64,000 bases of DNA from Balaenoptera acutorostrata. Its lineage: Eukaryota > Chordata > Mammalia > Artiodactyla > Balaenopteridae. Below are positions 23,901 through 38,900 of the stretch, piece by piece. Each line of letters starts with the position of its first letter. Positions within the stretch are counted from its first letter, which is position 1. The notes below the pieces were generated by a model. It was not told the origin of the DNA. It saw only the letters and a list, made by a program, of their open reading frames with translations, and made no database searches. The position numbers and the translations under genes were made by a program. Where the stretch lies: assembly GCF_949987535.1 (NCBI RefSeq), contig NC_080078.1:23642942-23706941 (forward strand), read 5' to 3'.

Positions 23901-26900
23901 AAACTAAAACCACAGAAGAACTTTTTTTTTTTTTTCACAGAAGAACTTTTAATAAAACATCACCTATCAGATTAACGAAGGTGAGAAACAATACCCGGTT
24001 TTGATGTAGGCCTGGGCACACTGTTGGTGGGAGTACCATAGCTTGGAAATCAGTAAGAAAAGCCTTAAGAAATGTCCAGTACCACTTCACACCCATTAGG
24101 ATGCTGTTATTTAAAAACAACAACAACAAAGAGGAAAATAAGAAGTATTGATGAAGATGTGGAGAAACTGGAAGCCTCGTGCATCGCTGGTGGGGATGTA
24201 AAATGGTGCAGCTGCTGTGGAAAAGCAGCTCCAGGATCCAGCAACTCCCGTGCTCAAAGGACTTGAAAGCAGAGGCTCAAACAGATACACGTACATGAAC
24301 GTTCACAGCAGCATTATTCACAAGAGCCAAAAGATGGAAACAACCCAAGTATCCACTGACAGATCAATAGATAAGCAAAATGTGGTTTAGTGGTTTATCT
24401 AAACAGTGGCATATTATTCAATCACAAAAAGGAATGAAATTCTACTACATGTTACAACATGGATGAACCTTGAAAGCATTATGATAAGAGAAATGTGCCG
24501 GACACAAAAGGACAACTAGGGCTTCCCTTGTGGCACAGTGGTTAAGAATCCGCCTGCCAATGCAGGGGACACGGGTTTGATCCCTGGTCCGGGAAGATCC
24601 CACATGCCGTGGAGCAACTAAGCCCGTGTGCCACAACTACTGAGCCTGCGCTCTAGAGCCCGCGAGCCACAACTACTGAGCCTGTGCGCCTAGAGCCTGT
24701 GCTCCACAACAAGAGAAGCCACTGCAATGAGAAGCCCGTGCACCGCAACGAAGAGTAACCCCTGCTTGCCACAACTAGAGAAAGCCCGCGTGCAGCAACA
24801 AAGACCCAACGCAGCCAAAAATAAATAAATAAAATAAATTTTTTAAAAAAAAGACAACTATTGTATGACTCCACTTATATGAGGTACCTAGAAGAGGCAA
24901 ATTCATAAAGACAGAAAGTAAAACAGAGGTCACCAGAGGCTGGGGGGAGGGGGGAAGGGGGAAGTTATTGTTCATTGGGTACAGAGTTTGTTTGGGAGGA
25001 TGAAAAAATTTTGGAAATGGATAATGGTGATGGTTGCACAACACTGCAACTATACTTGATAAAAACTGAATTGTACATTTAAAAATAGTTTAAAAAAGTC
25101 TTAGTACAGAAAAAGGTCAGATCTTTGACTTGGGAAAACCCACTCCAAGGGGTTTATCCTAAGAAAATCATCCCCCAGTTGCACAAAGATGCATATATGT
25201 GATATTGTTTCATCACAGAGGACAATGTTCAACGGATGTTCATTATAAATGTTGTGTATAATGGTGAGAGGAGAAGCAACGGAAATATCTACCAAGAGTT
25301 TTGATTAAATGCTCTGGGGCATGAGCATTAAATAAAATACTATGAAGACAATAAAAGTATATGATCTATAGTTGTTAACTACCATGTACTACACTATACT
25401 ATTGCTACAATATACTATTACTGAAAGATATTTATAATATACTATTAGTAAAGTGACAAACCAGTATATACCACACACAGACATATATAGCCATATATTT
25501 CCTAATTTATAACTTCCTAAGAACGAATTTTTTCAATTAAAAAATTATATTTTATTATTTTATATATTTCCTGTCATCTGTCTTGAATCTTGGGGAATGG
25601 TACAGGTATAAGCATATAGTAATTAACTGATTGATAAAATAATTTCAGGGATGCTTCATGTACATTTCTAGTTGCTATTTCAAGAATTACTCCTTCTTCT
25701 ACTTCAATAAAATTGTACATAATATTCTTTTAAAATTCTTACATTTATATTTAACTCCCAATTAGGCATTTGGGAAAAGTATGAAGGAGGAAGAATGACA
25801 CTATGAAATGTATTTTTTAATGAGCCATTCTTTGCTTATCTTTTTCCAAATAAATTACTACTGAGTTTCTAAGTGGAAAAAAAAAAAAAAGAATAACTCC
25901 TTCTTCTTTTATCCCCAGCTTTTTACTTAAACAAATGTCAAGGCTGTAGAACAGCGGGAATAACAGTATACTGAAGCGCTGCCTCTCTCTCACCCAGCAT
26001 CACCAGTTGATGCCGTTTTGCCACTTCTGTGAAGCTCTCTCGCTTGCTCTGTCCACGCTCTCACGTACACACAGATATATACGTCATTTTTTCGGCTGAA
26101 CCATTTGTAAGCAGGTTGCAGACATACTGCCTGAGAACGAGCAGGACAGCTGGTCTCCTCGCTCCCCAGCTTCTCTGTCCGCATGAAACCTCTACTCCGG
26201 TTCTGAACTGCCCCTTCGTGGGGAATGTTCTGGGAGTGCTCTCCTGGGTCGGCTGCTGGCTTTGTAGTTGTTCCTATGACACAGGTTGGTAGTGAATTGC
26301 CCTGGGCTGCAGGCATCCGTCCCAGGATTTCTGAGATGGCTCTGGCTCTGGCTGCTGTGTTTCAACTGCTGTCCATGACATGGAAGACAGCGGTTATTCT
26401 TGTAAGAAGAGAAAGAATTTGATTCAGCCATTCGCCACCATGTGATTTTGCAGGGTGGCAAAATGCAGCTGGTAAAGGAATTTCTCACACCTGCTGCTGA
26501 GGACTAGGCTAGCTCCTGGCATAAATTCCCAGTCTTACTCTTCTTACTCTGCGCTGGAGTAACCTACTCATTCGGATTAGCCCAGCAGCAGGGGAGAAGC
26601 GAGGAGGTCTAGGACCACCTGTGGCCAACCACCCAAGCTGCAAGCATCCCGCCCAGAGGGGTCAGAGGCGTGTTCAGAGCAGGCCGCTCACACACGCAGA
26701 GCACGGACTAGGTGAGGGCCTGCTCTGCGCCAGGTTCCAGGACCCGGAGACCCGGTGGGTGGGGAACGGGCTGACCTGGTCCTGCCCTCACAGAGCACAC
26801 AGGAGGTGCAGACGAGCAAACGGGCAATCACAACCGCATGGGCTGCATGTCAGGAGAGGGCGGCCTGGGGGTCCCAGGATCCTAAAATCTAGGCTTGGGA

Positions 26901-29900
26901 TGGAATCATAGAATCAGATCTAGGCTGAACCCTGATGGTGGAAAATTCACAGAGAAAGTTAAAAACGGGGTCAGGACTGGGGAAAAGTGTTTCCATGCTA
27001 ACACTTGGTGGTGACAGAGGGAGGGAGGGAAGGGCGAAGTTGACAGTCAGAAGTAATTTGGCCTGGCCAGAGTATAAAGCAGGCCTGAGAGTCCAGACTG
27101 GCGCTCACAACGGGGAGAAATGAGATCCCTGGCAAATGGCTACTAAAAATAGCCCAGGACCTCTGCATCTGTCTGGCCCTGGGGTCACAACCCCAAATGC
27201 TTCAAGGGCCTGGCAGGTGACGTGGAAGAGTGAAGGGGCTGTGCCGACTTCCCACGGGCCCCGGAGTTGTACTCTTCCAACTAGACATCTGCGTGTTAAA
27301 TAAATAGACATTCAGTGTCAGAAGTGACCTGCCTTTCCACAGCAAGCACACTGTCTCGCACGCTCGCATGACAGCACTGGAGTTATGGCTCCAGGTCATT
27401 TCAGAACATTCTCTTCTTATTCATCTGGAAAGAAAACAGCCAAGGCATCCTTCGTAAATGCAAAAAAAAAAATCTGACCCCAGTTTTTCAAAAGTTCGAA
27501 CCTTTGTCAGCGCTGTCTAAAGAGCTGCCTCGACTAAGACAGAGATGGGAAAATGGAGCCTCCACCCCTGCAAAGCCTCCCAGGGCCCCGGGACTCTCTG
27601 CTACGAAGACAACTGTCAGGTCACAATTGTGCACTCAGAGTAAACAGCTGGGCCAAGAAGGCAGCAAAGAAAACCCACCCTTCTGTTTTCATCTCTAAAA
27701 GCTAGAAAACTAGACTCCACCTGTCAAACACAGCCACGCTCCCCATGCTGGCGCTCTGGCTCCTACAGTGCGCCCTGCTGTGCTGTGTGGACAGGGGATT
27801 CAGTGAATCTGTTTAAAGAAGGGAAGAGCAAGGAGAGGGCTTGCTCCTCTCATAGGGCCTGGGTTTACAGACCCACTTCCACGGCAGCATCTGGTCCTCA
27901 AAAGTTTCTCTCTTGTTCTGAGCCCTCTGTGTGCCCTTCACAAAAGAGGAAATAAAAATGCCAACAAATACAGGAAAAGCTCACCCTCATTAGCCATCAG
28001 AGAAATGCAAATTACACTCATCAGAAGAGCCCAAATGAACAAGACTCACCGTATCAAGGGAAAAAATGGAAATCTCATTCATGCCTGGTGGGAGTGTAAA
28101 CTGGTATAAGTATTTTGGAAAACTGTGAGACAGTACCTACCAGAGCTGAACATAAGCAAATCCCACCAGCCAGCATTTCCACCCCAGGCATATACCCGAC
28201 AGACATGAACCCCAAGAGTTATATATTCAGGAATGTTCACAGCAGCACTCCTCACAACAGCTCAGAACTGCATCCACAGGGGAATGAAGAAATTCTGGTA
28301 TATTCATACGATGGAATACTATGCAGCAATGCAAAAGGACGAACACCAGCTACACACAACACAGAAGAATCTCACAGACATAACACTGAGTGAAAGAAGC
28401 CAGACGCCAAAGAATGCTTGCTAAATGAGTCCATTTATGGAAAAGTCAAAACTTGGCAAACTAATCTGTAATGTTAGAAGTCAGGAGAGCAGTGTACCTT
28501 TAGAGAGGAAAGTGGTGGTGCTGAGTGGACGGGGGCATACAGGGGACTTCTGGGGAGCTAGTAATGTTTGATTCCTCTATCTGGGTGGTGGCTACTGGGT
28601 GTGTTCACCTTGTGATAATCTGCTGAGCTTTATGGTTTATTGTATGTGTGTACTATGATATACTTTAATCAAAATATTGTTACTTTGTAATCAAGGAGGC
28701 AGCATAATGCATGTACCACAGTGAATTCCACTCCGAGCACTAACTGGCCCTGAGCCCTGGAAACCACGGGGTTGGTAAAACCACGTTGTCTTTCGGTGTC
28801 TCCCCTTGCTTGTGTGTGAAATGGGGACACAGATGCCCGTCCTCCTCATGATGCTGTCAGGATGAAAGGAGAAGGAGGCCCGTGGAGTCCGGCGCCGCAC
28901 CCGGCACGCAGTAGGAGCTCACATCGCGGGACTTATCATCATTGACATTAACCAACCTCCCCAAGTTACACCTTTACGTAACCTCAGCCCCCAAATCCCA
29001 GCCAGAGGAAGCCTCTGAGAGTTATAACGGGAGGCCATCCTTAGCACTGCAAATTTGTTCTCTATAATATCCAAGTGTAGAGACAGTTGCTTAAACCCTG
29101 AAGTATTCATTTACTGGCCAAATCACTTTTAACAATAGGGCCATTTTTTTGGAAACCAAAAATCGGAACCGAGGCTCTGACAAGCAGGAAGATGCCTGGG
29201 CTCAGTGGGCAGAGGTCTGGAACTGGGACTGTCCCATGTTGTGTCAAGGACATGAGGAGGCGGCTCCCAAACCTGTCGGAGCAAGTTCGAGACGGCTGGT
29301 TGCATGTCGGGGAGCAAGGCCGTCTCCTTCTTCCAAGCACCTGCTCTAAGGGTCCAGGTCAGGACCCAGGTGAAACTGGTAAGGAACAGGCCTGGGATGA
29401 AGGTCATGCATGTGCATATGTAGTCACCGTTCTAGGTTATTGTGTGGCACACCCAAGACATCACTGACCCAAAAGAGTGCTTCTCTGAACTCGTCTGTTT
29501 GTCAAAATGATCTTGGATGCTTGTTAAAGATACAAATTCTCAGGCCTCTTCCTGGGGATTCTAATTTAGAAGAGACAGATGGGGCCCAGGAACCTGTATT
29601 CTTAAGAGCTCCCCAGGTAATTCTTACACTGGGCAAATTTATCAAGACCCTGGAGTAGAAGTTCATGGTAGGTAAAACACAAGGGGATTAAATAAAAGAG
29701 AAGGTGAAAACCCTGCACTTGCTGTTCAGAAGTTCAAACACAGTGCAGTCTGGTGGAGGGACCCAGCTACCTTTGTCTACGTGGTAGAGATAGGTCTCCT
29801 GGCTCATGGCGGACAGCAGGTGCAGGACACAGGTGTAGATGCGGATTTTCTCATCACTGTTGTCCTCCCAGGTGTAGTCCTGGATCACGTTGAGCAGCTC

Positions 29901-32900
29901 TCGAACAAGAAACAGGACCCCGTGTTCAGGATGATCCTAGTGGAGGACCAGAAAAAGGATAAATAATCCTAGACGTGAAGCAGGAGGAAAAAAAAATCAA
30001 GACGGAAACCCAGGTCCCTCCCTTTAGCAGCTGTAGAGAAATTAAAGTGCCAGCTATGGTTAAACAATAGAGAGAAAAGGGACAAAACGTTGTTAACTCC
30101 ACTAAACAACACGCTCCAGTCTGGGGAGACAAGCTTTGAGAGCTCTGGGTCTGAGGAAAGAAAGCAAAATTACCTGTCAGTTTAATGGTCTGTTTCCAAA
30201 ATTACAGCCTTGCTCTTATGTCCGTAACAGTAGAAAGCCCTGTCCTTCCAACTACAGAAGCTAGATTGCAGGTCTCGTTGCAGACAGCACAGCAGAAGCC
30301 ACCTACCTCGGGTAAACCCCCAGATGATCACTGTCACCACCAAAGGCACCGACTTTAAACACAGCCTCACTCTTTAGGGTGTTCAGCAACATTAACAGCT
30401 AAATGGAGGATCCTCTCTTGGGAGAGGAAAAACCCAACAGTCAGTCACAGAGCTTATAACAGTGTTTCTCAGATGCTAAACTGAACCAGTGCTGGGATGC
30501 AAAAGAGTCAGCAGCTGCAGTTCAGTTCCAAAAAGGAATATGCGACGCAGCGGCTCCCCCGCTGAACGCTCTCTGCAGACTCCTCCCCCCCCAGCTCCCG
30601 CTGCCGTCGCCCCGCTGACCCGGCTGGCCCATCTTGCCCCTCACTCAGTCCAGCGCCACCTTTATGGCTCCCGGGACCAGCTGGACCGCTCAGGGTCCTG
30701 GCAGGACACAGAGGACACACTCACAAGGGTTAAACGAGGATGGTTTAACGAAAGATTATCAGAATGAAGAGAACTAGCGAGGAAAGATGAGGCACCCAGG
30801 GCCTGGCAACAAAGGGAAACTGTTACCATCCTCGGGCTGAAAGCACGTGGTGGGGAGCGAGTTTTTGCAGTTGGAGGCGACCACCCAGCAGCAGCTGCAG
30901 CCCTGGATGGAAGAACAAAGCCATCGCCAAACACGGCCCAGTGAGAGCTGGGGGATAAATACCCCAGCCTCGCTCTCCCCCTGCCCTGCAGTCCACGTCA
31001 GTACTCGCCGCTGGCTGAACCAGCTGGAAGCCAGAAGGAAGGAAGCCCCGGTGACGCGATCCCCAGAGGCCAGTCTCCCACACAGACCAGACTGAAGGGC
31101 ACGGGATGCTCTGGAGGGCAGCTCATATGCCAAGGGGGTCCGGCCTCCCAGCCCTGCTGTTCCCCTGACTGGAATATTCACCTGCAAGACTTGGCCGCAC
31201 TGGCTCCTGACAGCCTCCAGATCTCATCTTACCTGTTAGCTCCTGCCCTGCTCGGCAATCCAGAGCCCCGCCCCGTCTCTCTTAGTCTCTCTTCACGTCA
31301 AGTCATCCATCTCATTTTTTCAGAGTAGTGCTCAGCATCGGAAGCGATCTTATTTATTCCTAACTACCCAAACATACCTCTTGGTTCATCTTTTTTTTCA
31401 TCCTAGCCTATAACCCCCAGGACGGCAGGTACTTTATCTGTTCTGTTTGCCAGTAATACACTGCCAGGACTGCCCAGGATTGCAAATGGTGCCCCATCCC
31501 TGTCTCTGCCTCCTGGGACAGTGCTGGGCACAGAGCAGACACTTGGTAGGTAAATAATGTTGAATGGATAACATTTTTCGAGCACCTTCTATGTGCCAGG
31601 CACTGAGGTGGCTACAAAAACAACAGCTAACTTTTATGGTAGCTATTGTAGCTACCATAGCTTTTCTACGTTCCGGGAAGATACTTTTATGACCTCCTCT
31701 CCCCCCCATTTCACAGATGGGAAATGAGCTACACTGCTGGTGCATGGAGGAACCAGGATTTGAGCCCCGGGAGTCTGGCTCCAGAGTGGACATTCCTAAC
31801 TGCTGATACTCTATTTATACTGCCTCTCTACAGATGAATTAGGGATGAACTAGACTTTATGGAGCTGGCTAGTTGGGGGAAGGCATACACGTAGTCGGCT
31901 ATCTTGAATTCAGGCATGGAGTACAAGTGTAATAACCGAGGTGGGCGGGAGTTAACAGCTACGTAATCCAATGTGTGGATACACAGCAGTAATACTTCCA
32001 ATGGGTAAGAATGAGGGTGGAGGAGTGGGAGATGATTTGTACAGCTGTTAACATCTACAGGAATTGCTGTTATGGCGTCAGCACAAAAGAAGACACATGA
32101 CACTCCAAAATCTGAGTACCTCAGACTATATGCAGCAAAATTGCCTGTGCCATGGTCCGCCTTCCATTGCCAGAGTCAGTCTCAGATGGCAGCTTACTAC
32201 TGCCTTTCTTTGCTAACAGCTGTTTCTAACTAGGCTATTTTGTTCTGCTATGTGGATGTTCAAAATATATTCTATTTCAGGATCTGCCCTGGAAAGAGAC
32301 GACAATCTGAATGTTCCAGTAACTTAATTTCAATATAAATTGCCATAACTATTGTGAGAGAGCATTCAACACACCTTCAAAAAGGTGGAAGAAGGGGTAA
32401 CGGAGACGTGAAGGTTTGTAGCCAGCCGTTTCTGCTAGCTTTAAACCGAAGAGACGAAGAGATTATTTCCAACCTTCTCTACAAGGAAAACATTTTCCAC
32501 ATGATAGCCACGCTTCAGTGGTTGTAACATTTTCAAAAGAAATTGTACCAGTGCCAGCAACTAAAGAAAGGCAAACATAGATTTTTTTTTTTCTTTAAAG
32601 AAGAAAAAAAGATCCCAATTCAGTTGGCAATCCGAGGGGAAAAGGTTTCCCCTGGGGTCTCTGCCAAGGCTGCCCGGCAGCAAACAAATGCTCAGGAGGC
32701 GGCTCCCAAGGGGCGCCTGGGAGGGACTCAAACCTCTCTCTCTCTCTGCTGCACGGAAAGGGGGCCTGCCTTCCACCACTCAGAATATCCCTCTGGCTCC
32801 TTGGTCTGCGGGAATCCTTCTATTAAATGTCACTGCTTGAGAGAAGGAATACCCTGGAAACGACTAACTTCCCAGGAGACCTGAGAGGCAGCGAAGACAG

Positions 32901-35900
32901 CGCCGAGTACACACATCCTGGCTTTGAATCGTCTTGGCCACTTAGTAGCTGGTGACCCTGGGTGAGTCACTTCACCTCTCTGTGCCAGGGTCTGCTTCTG
33001 TGAGATGAGGATAGTAACAGGTTTGTTCGCAGTGAGTATTTGTGAACTGCTGGCTGGCTCACTGTAAAAGGTATGTAAGTGTGTTAAATAAATATTCAAG
33101 TCCTTTAGAAGAGGAGCCAGAACACAAGGGGACTGGGAGGAAGGGCAAGAAAGGAAAGAGGGGCACTGGGAGGACACGGCGGGGGTGGAGGGCAGGAGAC
33201 AGATCACCATGGAGACGCGAGGCCGGCGGAGAGTCTGCAGAGCTCCCCGGCCTTGCTGCAGCCAGCCCCTGCCCATCTTGCCGGCTCGAGACCCTGGTGC
33301 CCCTCTAGTCTCGCATCACCTCGCTCATCACCACGGCTCTCTTCCTCCGGTGCTGCTGGGTGGCCCTTCCCACCTCAAGGCCTTACCCACACTGCTCCCT
33401 CTGCTGGGAACACCCTCCCCCCCACCTCCACCGCCCCACACTTAGGGACCTACTAGTCTTCCTCTGGTAACACATTCTCAGGGAATTTCCCTGACCCACT
33501 TCCCTTCAAATCTGAGGCTCTCAGAGGTCCCTGTAGTTCTTTATGACACCTTATACAATCGTAGTTAAGTATTTATTTGCTTATTAGCATCTGTCTCCTT
33601 GAGTGGGAGCACACATTTCTCATGTTCACTCCTCCATCACCAGATCAACAAATATTTGCGGGGTAGACGGAATGAATGACTCTTAGCACCTGGATACCAT
33701 GTTATGCTGATGGCTGGACGTTTTCTCAAAGACAAGACGGAGAAAAGACATTTCCCTGCTGTGTCCTGGTGATTAGTGCCAGAAAACTGATGGGAAACAT
33801 TTCCATTGCCTACAAATTTCAACTGAATCAAAATCAGGCGTCTGAAGTGGTAACACTGAGCTTGTTCAATTAATTCTACTTTTCTTATCCTACCAAATGT
33901 TGTTAAAAGAAATGCATTAGTTCAATAACATGGAGAAGACTGTGCTGCAGTCTACCAAGAGGCTGACTGCTACTAGCGCCAAAGAAGAATGCTTCAAAAT
34001 GCTCCAAAGGTGGTGCTGCTTGCTGAGGAGAGAGGGCTGTCCTGGGGGAATGTTTACTTCTGCATTTATAAGTATGAATAGAGTGGGCCAAGTATTTTAT
34101 TTGGTCTAAAATGGCTTCAATTTTTTTCTAAACAAATAAAATGAATCAAAGCTTTCCAAACCCATTCTTTGGAAGTCTTGTGCTCTGGGGGTGGGAATGC
34201 AAAATGGTGCAGCCACTATAGAAAACTGTATGCAGGCACCTCAAAGAATTAAAAATGGAACTACTATATGATCCAGCAATCCCTCCTCTGGGTATTTATC
34301 CAAAATAATTGAAATGAGGATCTCAAAGAGATACTAGCGCTCTCATGTTCACCGTAGCACTATCACAACAGCCAAGATGTGGAAACAACCTAAATGTTCA
34401 TTGACAGATAAATGGATAAAGAAAATGTGGTATACACATACAATGGAATACTATTCAGCCTTAAAAAAAAAAAAAAAAAAGGAAATGCTATCATAACCTT
34501 GGATGAACCTTGAGGATATTATGCTGAGTGAAATAAGCCAGTCACAGAAAGACAAATACTGTATGATTCCACTTATATAGGGCATCTAGAATAGTCATGT
34601 TCATAGAATCAAAGCGTGGAATTCAAGGGCTGGGAGGAGGAGGAAATGGGGAGTCACTAATCGATGAGCTTCAAGTTTCAATTAAGCAAGATGAATAAGC
34701 TGTAGGGATCTGCTTGTACAATATTGTGCCTTGAGTCAACAAAGCTGTACCGTCCACTTAAAAATGTGTTAAGAGGATAGATATGTTAAATGTCCTTACA
34801 ACAATAAAATTAAATTTAAAAAGCAGAATTTAAAAAAGCTGAGACATGAAAGGTAAAAATGTGAACCAGGTAAAGGTGGGATATGGGAGTCATCTCCTGC
34901 TAAACCTACTCACAGCGGGCGGGGCTCGTGTGTGGCCCGTCCTCTGGCTTCTGAGCTCGGTTAGCGCCCAGCCTTGGCCCTTCAGGCTCAACATCTCACT
35001 GCACCCGGAGAGCTGGCCAGTAGTTACTATGCTGCATCCCACAGGAGGGATATAGGGTTGTTAAGTCTCAACAACCTTGAGCTAATAAAGCCCCCTGCAA
35101 ACGTTTCAGGCAGATCGTGCAGGACAGGCTCTGCGGCAGCACAGACCTCCCAGCTCTGCTCCTCAACAGCGGCGCGACCCCAGGCAAGCCTCTCGGGCTC
35201 CAGGTCTCCTTAAGTGTAAAAGGTACAATGACTCCTACCTTGCAAGGCTTGGGGGCATTTTCCTGGAGACTGAATGTTGGGGAGGGCACCTAGTAAGAAG
35301 TCACGAACTGTGGCTATTCTCCATCTCATCATCTTTAGTAAATCCTGGCAAAAGCCTGAGCGCTGATACCAGGAACCAATAAAGTCTGGCAGGGGGGGTT
35401 CCCCTGAATGCCTAAGGGAACGGTAGGCAACAGAAAAGGATTTAATGGACCCAGAGGCACCTGGGGACCTGGAGAGAGTGCACACGCCCCCAAGGAAGGG
35501 CAGCTGCTCTCCAGCTGAGGCCAACTGGCCAGGCGGGGAATGCGGGCCTCACATGGCTGGACCTGATTTTTCACAAGGAACTAAATATCTGGGGTTTCCT
35601 GTGATCTACCAATTTTTAAATGTGGGTAATTAGTTCCAAATGGTTTCCATCATGATGTGGCCAACAAGTATGTCTCTGGGCTGGATTCCACCCACTGGTC
35701 ATCAGTTTGTGACTCCAGGGACCAAGCTTCTGGTTCACAAAGAACTTTCATAGCTATCGTTTCAGTCAATCCTCACAGCAGCCGTGCTAGGTGTGCATTT
35801 GGATGACATTTTAGAAAGGTGACAACTGAGGCTCTGAAAGTTACAAAACTTTCTCAAGGCCACGAGGCTATTGAGTCATCGGGTCAGGACCGAACACAAG

Positions 35901-38900
35901 TTTCTAACTCCAAGCACAAGGGTTTTCTTCAAGGCTCCAGTGGTTTTTAACGGAGAAAACCCCATACTCAGAAGGAAAATGCATCCCAGTTAATCAGTGA
36001 ACAATGACACTGATCAACTCCTCATTAGAAACCCTGATTTTGTCACCTGACAAATAACTAGAATATCCAAAAAAGAGAGAAATTGATTATAAAGTACTAA
36101 GAAGGAGATCTGAAAACACTGAAATCAAGCATCAAGCCCGCCTCCTGAATACCCCAGCCCCTCTTCAAAGAACTTGGGATCTGAACTTGGAAACTTCGGA
36201 GCAACTCACTTTTTGTTCTCTCAGCTTCACTAAGATATGATTCATACACCCAACAATTCACCCACTTAAAATGCACAATTCATAGGTTGTTTGTATATTC
36301 ACAGAGTTGTGCAATCATCACCACAGTCAATTTTAGAACATTTTCATCACCCCAAAAAGGAACCCCGTACCCACGGGAGCTGGGCTGCTTTCACGGCCTG
36401 AGTCCAGAGGGACATTTCTTAAAGTGTGGTCCTAGGACCACCTACACCTGACTTGATGAGGGAGCTTTCAAAAATGCTGGTTCAGGGGCCAATCCCACCT
36501 ACTGAGTGAGACTCTCAGTGGGGAGGCGGGGATGGGACAAAGCAAGACTCTGTATTTTAAAAAGCATCCCCGATTCCTATGTGCATCCGGCTTCATCAGG
36601 AGCCGACCCGTTTTGTGCCTGGACCTTGTTACAACCTGGTGACGCCTATGCACAACTCAGAGTACTATTTTTAATGCAGAAAATAAAATATGTAAGACTA
36701 CAAAGGCAATCAATTATGCTAAAATATAGTTGTCAAAATATTTTTTCCATGTATTTGTTATACTGTAATCTATTACTTCTTGGTGAAGTAATGATGGGCC
36801 TAATAACTACTGCACTTTTAAAGGAAGGAAACATGTAGACGATCTTCTGAAATAACTTTCACACCTGAAATGCGATATAAACATATTGTTGATTATTTTC
36901 GTGACAAAGTCCCAGCTACTGCAACTGGTACTGTGGCTCATTGCCTGTGATTCATAATGAAGCAAAAGGCTAAATTTCACTGAGGTTTGTAAAAAAAACA
37001 AAAACAAAAAACCTTTTTTTTTCTCATCTAAATTCGAGGTTGCCCTGCCAGAAACCCTGGGGTAGGTGGACCCCAGGTTAAGAACCCCAACTAGGGTGAA
37101 GGTCCTAATGCTGGATCCTGGGAGTGGCTTTGATTCCTTCCAGCCCAAGCCTGACTTCTCATCTCCTATATTCCACAAGAAACCCCAGGATCTTCCAACA
37201 ATATCCCCTTTGACTTTTACTATCTTGTTGCGATTTCTGGTACTTGCCATCAAAATAACACCACCATTACCTTTTTAAGTGTTTACTATGCGCTAAGGCA
37301 CTGTTCTAACCACATACATACATTTGCTCACCTAATCCTCACAACAACCTAGAGATGTAGATACTCTTATTATTTCCATTTTGTAAATGAGTAAACTGCA
37401 TCCTGGTAATGTTACACAATCACCTGAAACTACAGAGCTGGAAGGAAGGGGAGCTGGGATTCTACCCTAGGTGTCTTGGTCCGGAGGCCTGAGCCCTCAC
37501 CACTAAGTGATACCCCCTCGGCCATATAGAGAGCCTAGACTATATACCCTGGACACAGAATGAATAGAAAACACATTGAAAAATTCAAACATCTGACTAG
37601 AAAACCAATACAGGTATAGACAGAACATCCCTGTACTTTGAGGACTAAGAATGTATGTAAAACAGGTCAAAGAAAGACATCACCTACAGGTCTTCTGGGG
37701 AAACGTACCGGAACTATTAATAAAGTAGAAAAGAAATTGCAGAGGAATTCCAGGAGGAATGATTCTGAGGGCCGCATCTTTCCATCAATATTAATCATCT
37801 TTGGAACTTCTGGAACGAGGCTTATAGCGGCTTTGAAAAAGGCATCAGCTGCAAGACAGAAGAAAAATCCATGTATGAGAATGCTGAAAAATTCAGGGTC
37901 TGCTTTCTTCTTCACACGGCCTGGAAGTCAGGCCACACTGAGGGCTCAAGACAGCTGGCGGGTCCTGGAAGAGGGTTTCTGCACCGTGATCGACTTGTTG
38001 GAAGGTTCGCTTGAGAGGCTGCTGCCGCCTCCCAGCTCTCCTCTTCCCCCGCTTCCTCCTTTGAGCGATTTGTCTCAGAGAACCTCAAACTGACTTCAGA
38101 TGATACGTGAAAAAAGCATGTGGCAAACTGTTACAGAGGGTGTAGAAGTCACAGTTGCCTGTACTGAAGGCTTCACCTGAACTGGTTCAGTGAACCCTCC
38201 GGTTCACCACAGGAGGAAAGTGCTGTCCGCAGCCCACTTCACAGGTGGGAAACGAGGTGTGGAGCGAGAAGTGCCCAGTCCTACCACAGGGCCTGTGTTT
38301 GCGGGAGGGTCCAGCCATGGTGGTGGAGCCCAGGCTTAAGCACTGGTTGGTCTGAATCTACTCTAACGCACACTGTATTTGTTAAAGAAACAACAATGGA
38401 AATGCCTGAAGGAATGTGCGTGTGCATACACACACACACACACACACACACCCACACACACACGGCTTCAAAAACTTCTGATTAGGTGACAGTTCCAGAG
38501 AATCATTTGGAAAATGAAGACACTTTAAGAACTATGAAATAGACTATAAAACAAGAAGACCTCCAAGGGTGAGAGGGAGGAAGGAAGGGGAGGAGGGAGA
38601 GAGGAGGGATGGAGAGGAAGGGGGAGGTGAGAGAGAGGGAGCAACGGGAGGACGCAGCCGGTGGGGGAGGAACTAGTGTGTTGGTGGGAGCGTAGATGGA
38701 GAGGGAGGAGGAGAGTTCTTTCTAGAACTGCCAAAGTACTAACCATGAGAAAGAGCCTCAGGGTCAAAACAGACAGAACACTGACCTGACAAACGAAATT
38801 TTAAACTACCCGACAAGATCAAATGTTTACATGGTTCAAATACACTTCCACTCCGCAACGGCTTGCAGTGATGCACTCAGAACAGTGCTCTGGTCTGCAG

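Larger units (their letters stand above)
22038..29770. other. VPS35L intron
   Basis: A reverse MIR lies at about 22290-22470, L1 fragments at about 24060-25560 (with a CHR SINE inside) and 28000-28680, and a MER5-like hAT piece at about 29515-29650. Between 22900 and 23800 and from 26060 to 27960 I see nothing I can name. No additional exon is apparent. Confidence 0.6.
29937..37708. other. VPS35L intron
   Basis: Contents: L2 (about 31380-31565), reverse MIR (31565-31820), MIR (32900-33030), L2 (33340-33650), L1 (34180-34830), reverse MIR (35735-35945), L1 3'-UTR piece (36215-36370), hAT fragment (36410-36640) and reverse MIR (37265-37520). From 29937 to 31200 and 31830 to 32880 I recognise nothing. 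Confidence 0.6.
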
